Assembly (NCBI GenBank): GCA_022494885.1
Contig: JAGVSM010003414.1
Coordinates: 62,001 to 126,000 of the forward strand
Source: Micrasema longulum
Lineage: Eukaryota > Arthropoda > Insecta > Trichoptera > Brachycentridae
Direction: 5' to 3'
Length of the DNA stretch: 64,000 bases
In this document: in pieces, positions 22,009-32,475 of the stretch
Layout: the number at the start of each line of letters is the position of its first letter
Numbering within the stretch: the stretch's first letter is position 1
Notes under the pieces: generated by a model
Told to the model about the DNA's origin: nothing
Database searches by the model: none
The model's input: only the letters and a program-made list of their open reading frames with translations
Position numbers and translations under genes: made by a program

Positions 22009-22235
22009 TTAGCCGCTGACATTGTCTAACTGAATTTGAGTTGTATCAAATTCAACACTGTCTTCATTTTCAGATAAAGCATCTTTCACATCAGCGGAAG
22101 TGGAAAGATTCTTTTACCAATGATGGAATTCTGCGGGAATGACTCCTGTTTTGCTTAACGCCAACAAGTCTTTTTTAACACAGTTTTCGCTGTAGTAAGG
22201 TTTCATTAAGGCAGATATTTTTATTTCAATTAAAA
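22009..22235 (-). pseudogene. Broken ORF of unknown family
   Basis: The minus strand reads IEIKISALMKPYYSENCVKK, then DLLALSKTGVIPAEFHHW, stop, then KNLSTSADVKDALSENED, and SVEFDTTQIQLDNVSG then a stop at 22009-22011. The composition is protein-like and the frame is kept on both sides of a single stop, so this looks like a recently broken coding segment, perhaps the end of a transposase or a retrocopied gene. I cannot name the family. No splice sites are evident. Confidence 0.5.
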
Positions 22236-22649
22236 CAAAAAAAAATTACTTGTTATAAAAACTTTGGATGTGATATTGTTTTAGTAATGTAAACCAGACC
22301 AAGACACTAAACCGTTTTTCCTTGTATATTCATTATGAAAAACATAAAATTCAATTGAAAAATAATCAAAGTTTATATTTGAAGCACTAACTTTGTGGTT
22401 ATTCATTATAATAAAATGAATAAAACAAAAAAATAGTGGTTTAAAATAAAGTTGTTTTATTTATTCTATTTTTTATTAGAAAAATAATCACCTTAAAACC
22501 AAAATCATGTAAGTGATTTTCTTCGTAAAGATTTGAGAAGAAATGCTATATTTACGTTTTTACTCGCTCTACAATTGTCTTAAACTCAGTTAATGTCGGT
22601 AATATCATTTAACCGATTATACTTTGTACTTACAGCCAATTTGCCAAAC
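22236..22649. other. No feature recognised
   Basis: AT-rich sequence between two retroelement remnants. Confidence 0.4.
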
Positions 22650-23172
22650 AAAATGGATTTTTCACCCTTGAAAAAAGACGCTCTTTATCTGAAATATGCT
22701 ATTTACATAAATTATTAAATAATAAAGTAGATTCTCTTAACCTACTCTCCAAAATTAATCCTTATGTCCCCTTTCGCGTGACAAGAAATAAGTATTTATT
22801 TCATCTGCCAGTCTGTAGCACTAACTATGCACAACCCTCTTTCCTCTATCGTTCTTGCTCTAACTATAATGCCTATTTTTATCTATTGATATATTTTACA
22901 TGCCCCTTAACTTATTTAAAAATAAATTAAGTCTAATTATATCTGGCTGCGGTACGGTCCCACTTACTTTTTAATGATGCTCACACTTACACACACCTGA
23001 ACACTTACTCCCACACTAATACACATAAACACACCCTTTTGTTGTAACAAAATTTAATAATATGTATAATTATTATTTAAAAACTTCGCTAATCTGTCTT
23101 TAAACCGTATTTTTTTAAATGTCATTATATCATTGTTGACTGTTTGTTTCTTTTAAATAAATAAATAAATAC
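22650..23172 (+). mobile_element. LINE ORF2 C-terminus (Jockey-like) and 3' UTR
   Basis: The frame 22661-22930 reads FTLEKRRSLSEICYLHKLLN, then NKVDSLNLLSKINPYVPFRV, TRNKYLFHLPV and SFLYRSCSNYNAY, ending in TAA at 22928-22930. This is the same block order as other Jockey-like tails here. The 3' UTR ends with TTTTAAATAAATAAATAAAT at about 23153-23172. Confidence 0.8.
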
Positions 23173-23534
23173 CTGTAGATAGAGGATAAAAATTTGTAGT
23201 TAATGGTATTCATAACTCAAATATGCCAAAAACGTAGTTAACCGGTTTTCCTTGTATACTCACGATATATTTGAGATATTGCATATAAAAATTATTATAA
23301 TACCGTCACGCTATTTAATTACATAATTAAAATTATTTTTTACAAATTTGACTCCAAAGTTCACTCAAAGATGACTCCAAAAATACGTTATTTATTATGG
23401 GTGAGCTTAGTAAGAAGGTAAGTCTGTCAATAAAAAGTCGCTTTTTAATCATCCCAGGATTCCATATTTGTTTTCTATTTCTGTTTTAATGTATATATGG
23501 GAAATATATAAATTTTTTACACAACTGGGTGGGT

Positions 23535-23800
23535 AATTTTATTTTTTTAAATTTAATTATTCATTCGAAATTAAAATCGTTTACATTTTTATGAACTTAT
23601 TGAGGCTTTTTAGGCTGTGCCAATGTTAAGTCATAATAATTGACAAGAATAAACAATACATGAATATATAAATGAAATTATAAAAACATGTGACGAAATA
23701 GAGCAACAATCCAGAAAAATAAAGTTAAAAGAATGAAACAATAAATAATACTCGTAACATTCCAAAGAAGATAACATAAAAAAATAATCAGATACTCGCA
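23535..23800 (-). mobile_element. LINE 3' UTR, copy 2
   Basis: Second copy of the sequence at 16855-17100. The T-rich left edge (TTATTTTTTTAAATTTAATT) fits a reversed tail. Confidence 0.55.
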
Positions 23801-23847
23801 TAAATATTAAAACATAAATTCTACAAATTTAGTTTCATAAATTTTGT

Positions 23848-23950
23848 CGGCCCCTTGGTGTATGGGTCAGCGCGTTTGCCTACCATGCTAGAGGTATCTC
23901 CAATGACTTCTTTATATTCCCGAACATCAAAAATAAATTGCGAGGTCAAT
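23848..23950 (+). mobile_element. tRNA-derived SINE, degenerate head
   Basis: GGCCCCTTGGTGTATGGGTC then GCGTTTGCCTACCATGCTAG, matching the SINE at 24208. The B box is replaced by unrelated sequence after AGAGGTATCTCC. Confidence 0.65.
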
Positions 23951-24207
23951 GTTTTTCGGGACCTGGAGAAGCAGTTGATGCGTTCAAAATTTAAGTTTTA
24001 GGGGTAGGTCAGTCTGAGTGGCAAAAGTGATTTTAAAATTGGTTCAAATGGATGCAAAAGTAAATTAATCATCGTGGAAAATATTTCGAAAAACAGTAAA
24101 GCCATTTTCTTTAACGAATTTTCGTTTTTTTTTACTATATTCCCTTAATACAAAAGGCAATCCTGGTATAAATTTAAAACATAAATAATACAAATTCAAA
24201 CACATAC

Positions 24208-24320
24208 ATTTTTTCGGCCTCATGGTGTAGTTGGTCAACGCGTTTGCTTACCGTACGAGAGGTCTCGGGTTTGATTCCCGACATGGTTGACATGAAATAT
24301 TTTTTATGTATAGAATAATA
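24208..24320 (+). mobile_element. tRNA-derived SINE
   Basis: A-box region CTCATGGTGTAGTTGGTCAA, then GCGTTTGCTTACCGTACGAG, and B box GGGTTTGATTCCCGACATGG in proper spacing, then TTGACATGAAATATTTTTTA. The opposite-strand ORFs over it (24174-24362, 24248-24469) are shadows; their PxSNPRPL-type residues are the reversed B box. Confidence 0.8.
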
Positions 24321-24896
24321 AATATATAGAGTAATATATTTAAGAAATAAATAATATACCAAACAACAGTGAGTACTACTTGTTTCATATCAATTGTTTT
24401 TAACCAACCAAAACAACAATAATTCAGAAAAAAAAATGAAGCCAAAAAAAAATGAATAGCATAAAACAAATATAAACTTTAACTACCTTATTGCTCAAAT
24501 AAATACTTTTAAAAATAAATTGCATCATAATAGAAAGAGAACATGTGAAAAAAAGGCGGGAAGGTTCTAAAAATAAATAGATGTATTTTAATCACTTATT
24601 TTTCAAACTCAAATTGTTATTCTGGCGCTGATTACATTCATAAAAATCAATTACATTCGAAGGATCGCCTCCATCTCTTTGACACTTTCAATAAAATATT
24701 TATGGTGACGTATTCTGTTATTTTATGTTCTTCGTAACTACTAAATGTAATTAAATATTTGTAAATAATCACTTACCTACCTTTCTATGCCTGCCGGTTT
24801 CGAGACGTACCCGTCTCTTTATCAGGACACAAAATAAACCAACATTTAATCAAACTATAAATAATAAAGAGCTGAAATTAAATAATGTGAAAACAT
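24321..24896. other. AT-rich; one possible dispersed motif
   Basis: At 24785-24835 CTGCCGGTTTCGAGACGTAC and CGTCTCTTTATCAGGACAC look like an end motif found in several arthropod repeats. I see no second copy in the window. Confidence 0.35.
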
Positions 24897-25605
24897 TTTT
24901 TTTTTTTTTTTTATTATTAATTGAATATATAATACATTTGTTACATTTTATACTTTTGGGAGTTATTAAAAAAAAACTCATTTGGGAACGTACATATAAA
25001 GGAAACATTATTGTGACAATACATAATATCATACATCCAAAATAGTAATAAAACATAATATAAGAAACATAAAACTAAACTACATTAATAACTATCACTA
25101 TCTTAAAGATTTAAGTAATACTTTTTAATTGCGACACTTTTGAATTTTTTATTAAACTTTTAGCTCATTGGGCAGATTATTAAATTTGGAATGGCCAGTA
25201 TTTTCCAGAGACCTTCTGCCGAACTTTGTTGAGCGAAACTTAGACACGAAGATTTTCTGAGTAACGCGTATTGTAATTGTGAATATCATGACCAAATGTG
25301 TATTTTAAATTTGTGTGAGCAGAAGATTTTATGATATTCAAAATAGTATTGGTTATGTCATGCAGTGGCATCACCTTGAAAGGAAGTATTTCTGTCTGTC
25401 GGTAGATATCCTTGACATGAGAATCCCATTTCAGTCCAAGAATGTTTCTCAGAGCTCCGTTCTGAAGAGCTTGTATTTCCGAAATCTGATTTTTGCTAGA
25501 GAAACCCCATATACATGATAGATAGGATAGGTAGGAATGTATCATAGGGTAGTAGACGGCAAACAAAACGAAATGAGGAAGCAAGCCACGGAGTCTATGC
25601 AATAC
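24897..25605 (-). mobile_element. LINE ORF2 C-terminus (Jockey/CR1-like) with poly(A)
   Basis: A T run at 24897-24912 is the reversed poly(A) tail and 24913-25130 the 3' UTR. The frame 25240-25602 reads HFVLFAVYYPMIHSYLSYLS, then CIWGFSSKNQISEIQALQNG and NILGLKWD, continuing in another frame with KFNNLPNELKV and a stop. These are the conserved 'YP-I-SYL-Y-I-WG...I..LQN.ALR.I' blocks. One frameshift near 25240. 5'-truncated near 25605. Confidence 0.85.
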
Positions 25606-26946
25606 GTCAGTTACGGGTGCTATTTTCGATTTTCTATGTTCAAATTCTGAATTCGGATTTCACATTAGGAAAGCTTTAAAAATAATGTTCCTTTGATCAT
25701 TAAAAAAAACTTTTCAATATAGCCTATTTTTCGATGTTCCATTGTAATTGTCTACTATTTCTCCCACAACAAAAAATATTTTCATAACCTAATTAGTGCA
25801 TGTAAGGGTTGCTTATTAAAATGCGTGTCATGTTGGTTTCATATTTTATGACAACAATAATGAATGTATCCCTATTTCTCATGTTCCACTAACTCGCGTT
25901 TAAAAAAAAACCACCTGAATGTAACTGTCAACTTTTATTTATATGTTTTTATATATATATCATAAACGCATAAGATTTATTATGTATTCGAGATTTAGAA
26001 TACCCACGCACAGATTATGCTTATATTGCTTATGTGGGAGTTTTTGTTTTCATGAAAAAGGTGATATATTATGTTATATAAAATGTACTTAATGTAAACA
26101 AAATATTTTAAATAAAAAATAAAAAAATTGTGATTCACCTCCATTATTAAATTATTTTCTCAAATGCATTGTATTTTGTTTAGTGCTAATTATTGTATAT
26201 TATTAAACGCAATAGTTATTAAAAAAAACAGTCGAAATAATTTATAATTCAAAACTTGCAATTATACTCGTGCAGGTACTTACTGCCATCAGTTGGTTTT
26301 AATTTATAAGGCGCCAGCGTTCACGTTTAATTCGCAAGCGTAAACCAGTTTCCACGTGTTCCAGGATTTGTTATCAAACTCCTTCACTGTACATTACTGA
26401 CATGAGCTCTAACGTATGATTAGGGCCACATCTCAGCGAAATTATGACGTAAAGCTTCGTCCTGTGATTGACGCGCCGAGGCAGATCACTAGAATCTTTC
26501 CCCGCAAATATTTTCCAAAATACTTAAGTCATAATTAGCCCACAGTGTTGTATAAACCACCCAGCTAGCAGGGACGAAGGGAAGATTGTAATACTGTGTA
26601 ATTATTTCTTTGTAAGCTCGGTAAATCCCTTTAGGAGAACACGAATATTTGTTTTTCTTGACAGATGAAAGCTCGACGTTACGTGGAGTGAATTCAAATG
26701 TCCGAGCCTGGAATAATTTCATATGGGATGAAATACGGCCTCTGGAAATTTAACTATTTTAACTCTCTGTGTCTCGTAATGTATTTAAATTTACTATGCA
26801 ATATTTAGGTAAAGATGCATTAAAAATACATCAATAAATCAATTAATTCTAGCTATTATTAATGAATAGAAAAAAATTTAAACTAAAAATGCCACAAAGG
26901 AATGTTTTTTTATTATATTTAAGTATTGATATGAATATTTGTAATA
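25606..26946. other. Intron; unassigned ORF at 26489-26722
   Basis: The 77-residue minus-strand ORF (MKLFQARTFEFTPRNVELSS...) has balanced composition but no motif I recognise. It sits in a patch (26290-26740) that is less AT-rich and single-copy in this window, so it could equally be non-coding unique sequence. The rest is AT-rich. Confidence 0.35.
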
Positions 26947-27541
26947 GGGTCAAAGCACCAATGAATGACCGTTTAAAGTTGAGCTTGTAGTGAAATCGAC
27001 ATTAAATGTATAAATTTCATTATTTAAGCGTATAAATTAAAAGAAAACAATAAAGAACACATTAATTTTTCTAAGTACTTTTACGTTTTTATTGAAATAC
27101 GAGTATTACAATAATAATTAATATTACTCTAAAAAAATAGCAAAATCACCAGTGAATGACCACTACTATCCCAGTAAAAATAATACTCAGATTTAGTTAT
27201 ATCACAACATTATAAAACACCCTAACACATAAGAATATGGATATATTAAAAGAATCGCATAAGAAAGAGCATCAAATAAAACACTTACCACACCTTTTCT
27301 TATAAAAACACTATCAATCTTAGAACAATAATGGAAAGACGCACTATTACCTTTTGACAACTCACAGTTCAAAACTGATCGATTTGTTTCTTACCAAAAG
27401 ATGTGTCCGCCTACTGCATTTGTCATAGTTTCTAGTATTAAAAGTTTTTTGACTGGACACATGTAGCAATTCTGATTATATTGTGTTTTATTAACCAATG
27501 GTCATTTACTGGGGGGTGGTTATTTGCTGGTGCTTTGATCC
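26947..27541. mobile_element. MITE with TIRs, flanked by TA (mariner/Tc1-like)
   Basis: The left end GGGTCAAAGCACCA and the right end, reversed, GGATCAAAGCACCA are inverted repeats; similarity continues weakly inward through the (A)AT(G/A)ACC motif. A TA dinucleotide flanks both sides (26945-26946 and 27542-27543), the expected target duplication for Tc1/mariner transposition. The element is 595 bp without a transposase ORF. An internal CACCAGTGAATGACCAC at about 27150 repeats part of the end sequence. Confidence 0.7.
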
Positions 27542-28469
27542 TACTGCTAATTGAAAAAAGTAAAAAATTGACTACATTAACGATAAAATATCATTGATTG
27601 AGCTTCGTAAAAAAAAAATATGTAAAAAGGGTGCATTTGTAAAAAAACAGTAGATTCTCTGAAAATGTACACGTATTTATTTTTTTTAAATAATTTTTAA
27701 AGAAATAAAAAAAGATTAAATTGAAAAGATATTGCCTAGTTTTGTATGATATTTGTATTCATATAAGCTGGGAAGCGTTTAAAACGAAAATTGTAAATAT
27801 TACATATTGTGTAATAATTTTAGTTTTAATTCATTTCTTAGTAGAATTAGCGTGATGAGATTAGTTGAAAATAAAAAAAATACTATTTTGTACGTTCATA
27901 AAAAAAATATAAAAATATTGTTTTGCTTCTTAACTATGAAATATTTCAATTTATGAACGTCCGATGAATTCAATTTGACTTCTCAATTAATTTTTACATA
28001 ATTAAGCTTCTGGAAATTTCATTTCAAGTGTGTTAACAAATGCACTTCTGGTGTATGCCTACAAATGCATTTTTAATAGTACCAGTAAAGAGGTAAATTG
28101 TTCGACGTAAACCTTCCAATAAAACATATTTATGCTCGTTATCTTGTGACTCGATAGGAGGAATTTTATAAAGAATGTTAACCTTTTAATTAATTGCATC
28201 ACGTAGGTAAAGGTTATCGATTTGCTTACACCAGTTTAAATATATTAAAAATTATACGTGACTTGTGTAACTACGTTGTTTATCGTCGATTACAGTACAC
28301 TAACCTTATTTTATTTGTCTACCTGATGAGTTAGTGACTAGCGCCAATTATCATGTTTCCATTTTACCTTTCCTTTACTGTGCCAAAAATATCCGCGCGT
28401 TACAGTGCTGTGTATTTAATACACATGTAAACAATTGAGGATTTAATTTAGGAAAAAAAAATGTTCGTC
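27542..28469. other. Intron, no feature recognised
   Basis: AT-rich. A short inverted pair (ACGTTCATAAA / TTTATGAACGT) spans about 27891-27961. Confidence 0.4.
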
Positions 28470-28745
28470 AGCAATGAGGAAGTTCAGTGGTTATTTATTT
28501 TTTATTATTGGTTAAAAGACCATTTAAAAAATTATATATCATGTTATCAGCGATATTATTTTTTATAGTTTTGTATTTCTTGAATTACTCCCTGTGTGAC
28601 GTCAGAGGTCCTCTTCCGCTTATTTTCTGTCAGTTCTGCCGATTGTTCCATTCACGGTAAATAAACCGGATATCTATTGCAGCTCTCTTATCATTGGTTG
28701 ATTCATATGAACTAGTGATTATTTTTTATTTTATAGCTAAAAACA
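28470..28745 (+). repeat. Dispersed repeat family B
   Basis: Matches 55145-55400, 59376-59660 and 60985-61400. Shared blocks are AGGAAGTT.AGTGGTTATT, TATCAGCG, AATTACTCC, TGACGTCAGAGG and the downstream CATTGGTTGATTC. It ends about 195 bp before the second dys exon. TGACGTCA occurs at 28597-28604. Class unknown; no ORF. Confidence 0.65.
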
Positions 28746-28939
28746 TGAAAAAAGCCTTTCCAGACGTTCGCAGCAAGAACAGAGACCGAACCTAACAAAG
28801 TAACGGCCCAAAACTGGCGTACTGTAGCAATGGTACAGTTTGTCCAATGAAGACAAATTTATAGTATTGTTGTAATAATTATGTTGATTACTTGTCTTTT
28901 CAGTATGTTATGTAGTAATAAGGTTGTTTTGTTATTTAG

Positions 28940-29113
28940 GAAGACTTGCTCATCCACGGTGATAGCGTTTACGACATCATAGACAAGCAAGATCATCAAG
29001 GAGTTCAAGCGGAACTCTGCAGGACTCCTGTCGATGGAGAAGATAGAGCCTTCCTGTGTAGAATGAACGTGTCAAGAAACGCCAGAAGACAAATGCGATT
29101 TGGGGATCAAAAG
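28940..29113 (+). CDS. dys: Dysfusion (bHLH-PAS) internal exon, second part of PAS-A
   Basis: Fifty-eight codons, phase 0 at both ends, acceptor GTTATTTAG and donor AAG|GTAAGA. It encodes EDLLIHGDSVYDIIDKQDHQ, a linker GVQAELCRTPVDGED, and then RMNVSRNARRQMRFGDQ. The first part continues the PAS-A helices and strand started at 9181-9270. The last block is nearly invariant in insect Dysfusion as I recall it and separates it from Sim, Trh, Sima and Spineless. The linker between the two conserved blocks is short; in flies this region is longer, also from memory. The protein should continue with the final PAS-A strands and PAS-B, but no matching exon was found before 64000. An NPAS4-like paralogue remains possible. 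Confidence 0.9.
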
Positions 29114-29789
29114 GTAAGAACAGTATTTCTGGTTTGTCCAAATTTTTGTTGAATAATTCTGTTAGCTTTTCACTACAGTATTTCAAAGTCTCGGGAATGG
29201 ATGTGAAGCGTAGGACAGAATATGATATGCGATTGGAATACTAATGTAGTGTCTATTGCACCACACGCTGTGGGTAGGGAAATAATGATGATGACAGGCG
29301 TCATGCCTCAGTTGATTAAAAAGCCAACTAACTGTAAAACTGGTGTCACGGGTTTCAAACGAACGAAAATTCAAAAAGGATTTTTATCTCATTTGGTCTG
29401 GGTGTTGTAAAATTCATAACTTCCTTCCATATATTTTCTTTCCTACCTGCTGACAAGCCTCTAAAACAGAAGCTCAGCGGGTTATTTTTATTTTTTTCAA
29501 AAGAAATTAGCGCCTTTTAAACATATCTACAGTGTTATTTAGACGCTACTGCTTACATACATTTGCTTTCAAATTACATTTAAATCGTCAGATAATCAAT
29601 ATATAAAAAATATTTTCCTATCTCATTTGTGTTGATCCTCCATCGTTGTTGATTAATTTTTGTTTTGTAGAATTCATCGTCTTTTACAAAAAAAAACCTA
29701 ATTGTAGATTTCTTTCTTGAAATAAGGAATTATCATAAATCGTAGGGAATAACGTGGAGAATATATTAAATATTAAGGATGAATTTTTA
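29114..29789. other. dys: Start of the next dys intron, with a SINE scrap
   Basis: 29205-29300 contains a degenerate SINE core (GGAATACTAATGTAGTGTCT, TGCACCACACGCTGTGGGTA). The small ORFs over it on both strands are chance. No exon seen. Confidence 0.5.
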
Positions 29790-29990
29790 CAATTCCAATG
29801 ATATAAAAAAATATATAAAACAAGCACGTACAAAACAGCTCGTTGTTGGCGTCATTCCTGCCGAGTGCGCTTCTTACAAACATAACGTACAAATATGGTG
29901 CAGTAAAGTGTAATATGTGCCGTTTGTCCCATAGGGCGCGAATCACATTGTTTTTAGGTAATTCAAAATATGCGCATTTTAAACAATATT
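29790..29990 (-). repeat. Dispersed repeat family C, copy 1
   Basis: The minus-strand frame carries RALWDKRHILHFTAPYLYVM and then RSALGRNDANNEL. The corresponding nucleotides, GTGCCGTTTGTCCCATAGGG on +, match 30560-30700 and, reversed, 34680-34850. The shared open frame hints at a coding ancestor, but all copies are short. Confidence 0.55.
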
Positions 29991-30125
29991 GATATATCAC
30001 ATAGTACGAATACCGATAGAAATATCGTCGTCCATCTTTCAAAAGGGCGTATCTCATATTTGTTATTTTTGAGACGATTTTTCAAGAATTTGTTTGGAAA
30101 ATAATTTATCGCCTTTAAAAATAAT

Positions 30126-30372
30126 TTAATTCTGCCCATGTTTGAACATCCAACTTCATAAAGGTTTCAGCTCCTTTACTTCACAAAAGTCAACAGATGA
30201 AAGAGTTGAGGAAACGTGGATGTTCAAACATGGGCAGAATGGTGAATGTTACACAGTGTGTAAAGTGGCCACTTAAACCAGCCAATGACAGGTCATAAGC
30301 CCTGTAAATGCCTAGACTTCCATATTCTCTTCTTAAAAACGTTTTCCCTCTCTGTTGAAATAAATTTAAATA
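30126..30372 (+). mobile_element. MITE family M fragment
   Basis: GTTTCAGCTCCTTTACTTCA, GTGGCCACTTAAACCAGCCA and GCCCTGTAAATGCCTAGACT match 39045-39372 closely, ending CCCTCTCTGTTGAAATAAAT. At its left, TTCTGCCCATGTTTGAACAT is repeated in inverse at 30219-30240, forming a second foldback with about 24-bp arms. Confidence 0.75.
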
Positions 30373-30559
30373 ATACTTGTTTAAAAAAATTACGCGTTAT
30401 AGTTAAACCTGAAGGTAATCTAATAGGGTATGTTCACAAGTCAGGAATAAGGTTAAAAACACAACTCTAATTTTTATGATATAACTATCAATGCATTCAA
30501 AACCAATTTTTGTTAAAAAATTTCGGGTTTAAATATTAACACATACATTAAAACTCGTC

Positions 30560-30700
30560 ATTTTGACGTCACGCGTTACGACCACTGACTGGGCATCTAA
30601 TAATCGTTGCGTACAAGTTTGGCGCCAAAACGTCATACGTGCCGTTCGTCCCACAAAGCGCATAACGTCTCGTTTCCGGGCAATTTAAAAAAAGCAAATT
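30560..30700 (+). repeat. Dispersed repeat family C, copy 2
   Basis: GACGTCACGCGTTACGACC, then GTACAAGTTTGGCGCCAAAA and TGCCGTTCGTCCCACAAAGC align with copies 1 and 3. TGACGTCA at 30564-30571. Confidence 0.6.
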
Positions 30701-31036
30701 TTAAACCGTTTTAGAAAATTTATCCAACGTCCCAGGAAAAAAATATTAATACCGTTACCATCGTACTGTTTTTTGCATTTTTCAAAAATAAAAATAATAG
30801 AAAACGTGAAAAGACCCTATTGTAAGTTATATATTTTTTTTAAATTTCGTTAGCATCTAATATAAATTATCAAAATTAGGAATAAATATTTACGATGAAA
30901 TATCGTGTTACCAAAACCGAATATTTTATCGTGAAAGACTTCGATATTTTTTAAGCCGGTTTTTAGCATCTTTTGCTGAGTTTTTTTTAAATAGTCGATG
31001 CGTATTTTTTTATTTATTTTTTATTCAGATAACAAA
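30701..31036. other. No feature recognised
   Basis: AT-rich spacer. Confidence 0.4.
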
Positions 31037-31172
31037 TATAAGTAAACAATATTACTTCTAAATACAATTTTTATATTAATTAAATACATATAATTACATT
31101 AACGTTTTAATGTTATTATATGTATTTAATTAATATAAAAATTGTATTTAGAAGTAATATTGTTTACTTATA
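31037..31172. repeat. Inverted duplication, 63-bp arms, 10-nt spacer
   Basis: Arms 31037-31099 and 31110-31172 are reverse complements with one mismatch, separated by only ten bases. Arm 2 abuts the 5' end of the truncated LINE at 31173. The arms are AT-rich target-like sequence, so the structure probably arose when the LINE inserted, by template switching or snap-back at the 5' junction. Confidence 0.85.
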
Positions 31173-32236
31173 TTGTGCAGTATCGTCTCTCTATGAGGAG
31201 AATTCAGCGTGTATAAGAGTTACTGGGGGATTTACATCTTGGTTTGCGATCTCAAAAGGCGTGAAACAGGGATGTGTAATGTCACCATGGTTGTTTAATC
31301 TATACATGGACAACTGTATGAAAGAGATAGAACGTATGGGTATTGGAGCAAAAACGGATAATTTTTCAGTAAGCTGCTTGTTGTATGCTGACGATGCAGT
31401 TCTGTTAGCAAGCAGCAAGGCTGATTTACAGCAAATAGTCTCTAGAATGTATGATGTATGCCTGGAGAGCGAATTGGCGATGAACGAAAGTAAGTCAAAA
31501 GTGATGGTATTTGAAAGGATAGTGAGGTTACTGACTGCATAATAAATGTAAACAACGAATGTCTCGAGCAAGTAGAAGAATTTGTGTATCTGAGAAGCAT
31601 ATTTTCAAGAGATGGAAGAGTAGAAAAAGATGTTGAAAGAAGAGTGAATGTGGGCAACAAAATGAACGGAGCACTAAGCACAGTAATTTCTAATTAAAAT
31701 ATGTCAATCGAAGCTAAACTGGCAGTGCACAACGGAGTTTTAGTCCCAACACTTATGTACGGAAGTGAAACATGGAACTGGCAGAGGAAGGACGAAAGCC
31801 GAGTGAACGCGGTTAAAATGCGATCTCTTAGACGAATGTGTGGGAAATCAATATATGACAGGGTTACGAATGATTAAATCAGGCGAGAGTGTAAATCTGA
31901 GACAAGTATAACTGATAAGATTAAGAAAGGGTCTCTGAGATGGTTTGGTCACGTAGAACGAAGGGACGACGAGAGAATGGTAAAACAAGTATAAATGGCA
32001 AAAATGAACGGCAACGTTAGACGAGAACGACCAAGGAAGACGTGGCATGATCAGATAAACCAAAATCTTAAGCCTGGTCATGTCAAAAGCAGACCGAACC
32101 GAAGGGCATGTATGACAAGATATATGAATGTGGAAGAGGCTAGGATTGTATGCCAGGATAGACGTGTGTGGCGGTCCATTCTCTCTGCCTACCCCTACGG
32201 GGAAATGGCGTGATGGTAGTAGTAGTAGTAGTAACA
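31173..32236 (+). mobile_element. RTE-like LINE, ORF2 from mid reverse transcriptase to 3' end
   Basis: This is the longest LINE copy in the window. FTSWFAISKGVKQGCVMSPW gives the KG(V)(K/R)QG reverse transcriptase block, and SCLLYADDAVLLASS the YADD catalytic motif. Then follow EQVEEFVYLRSIFSRDGR, VHNGVLVPTLMYGSETW, GSLRWFGHVERRDDERMVKQ and RRACMTRYMNVEEARIVC, in the usual order. The frame breaks near 31515 and carries stops near 31692, 31875 and 31992. It ends in ATGGTAGTAGTAGTAGTAGT, a (GTA)n tail instead of poly(A). A second copy was split at 386-1560. Truncated at the 5' side, with an inverted duplication at the junction. Confidence 0.92.
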
Positions 32237-32279
32237 CTAACGTTTTGTATTACGTAAAAGAAAAAAAACATTCATATTC

Positions 32280-32475
32280 GTGGCGGCCTCCGTGGTGTAG
32301 TGGTCAAGACGCTTGATTCACGCACGGAAGGTTCCGGGTTCGATTCCCGGTGAGAACACAAAAATTAAAATGTAATTTTTCTCAGGCCTGGGTGCTCTGT
32401 GATGTAATTCACCACTGTAATTAGGCCTCCTGGCCTGTTGTGGTGCAAAAAAAAAATGTAAAATGTAAAAAAATG
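32280..32475 (+). mobile_element. tRNA-derived SINE, well preserved
   Basis: A box region CCGTGGTGTAGTGGTCAAGA and B box GGTTCCGGGTTCGATTCCCG at proper distance (32290-32350), then a body with TTAGGCCTCCTGGCCTGTTG and an A-rich (AAAATGT)n tail to about 32475. The head looks like an internal pol III promoter. The body and tail show that it is a SINE and not a tRNA gene. Confidence 0.85.

Larger units (their letters stand above)
9271..28939 (+). other. dys: dys intron (19,669 bp)
   Basis: GTGAGT donor at 9271 and TTATTTAG acceptor ending at 28939. No additional dys exon was seen inside. It is filled with LINE 3' ends on both strands, SINEs and MITEs, listed separately. Confidence 0.8.

Noticed and set aside
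26489..26722. Host exon on the minus strand
   Set aside because: Balanced composition but no recognisable domain, no good splice sites and no second piece.
32281..32357. tRNA gene
   Set aside because: The head has A and B boxes, but a SINE body and A-rich tail follow, and related heads recur about a dozen times.
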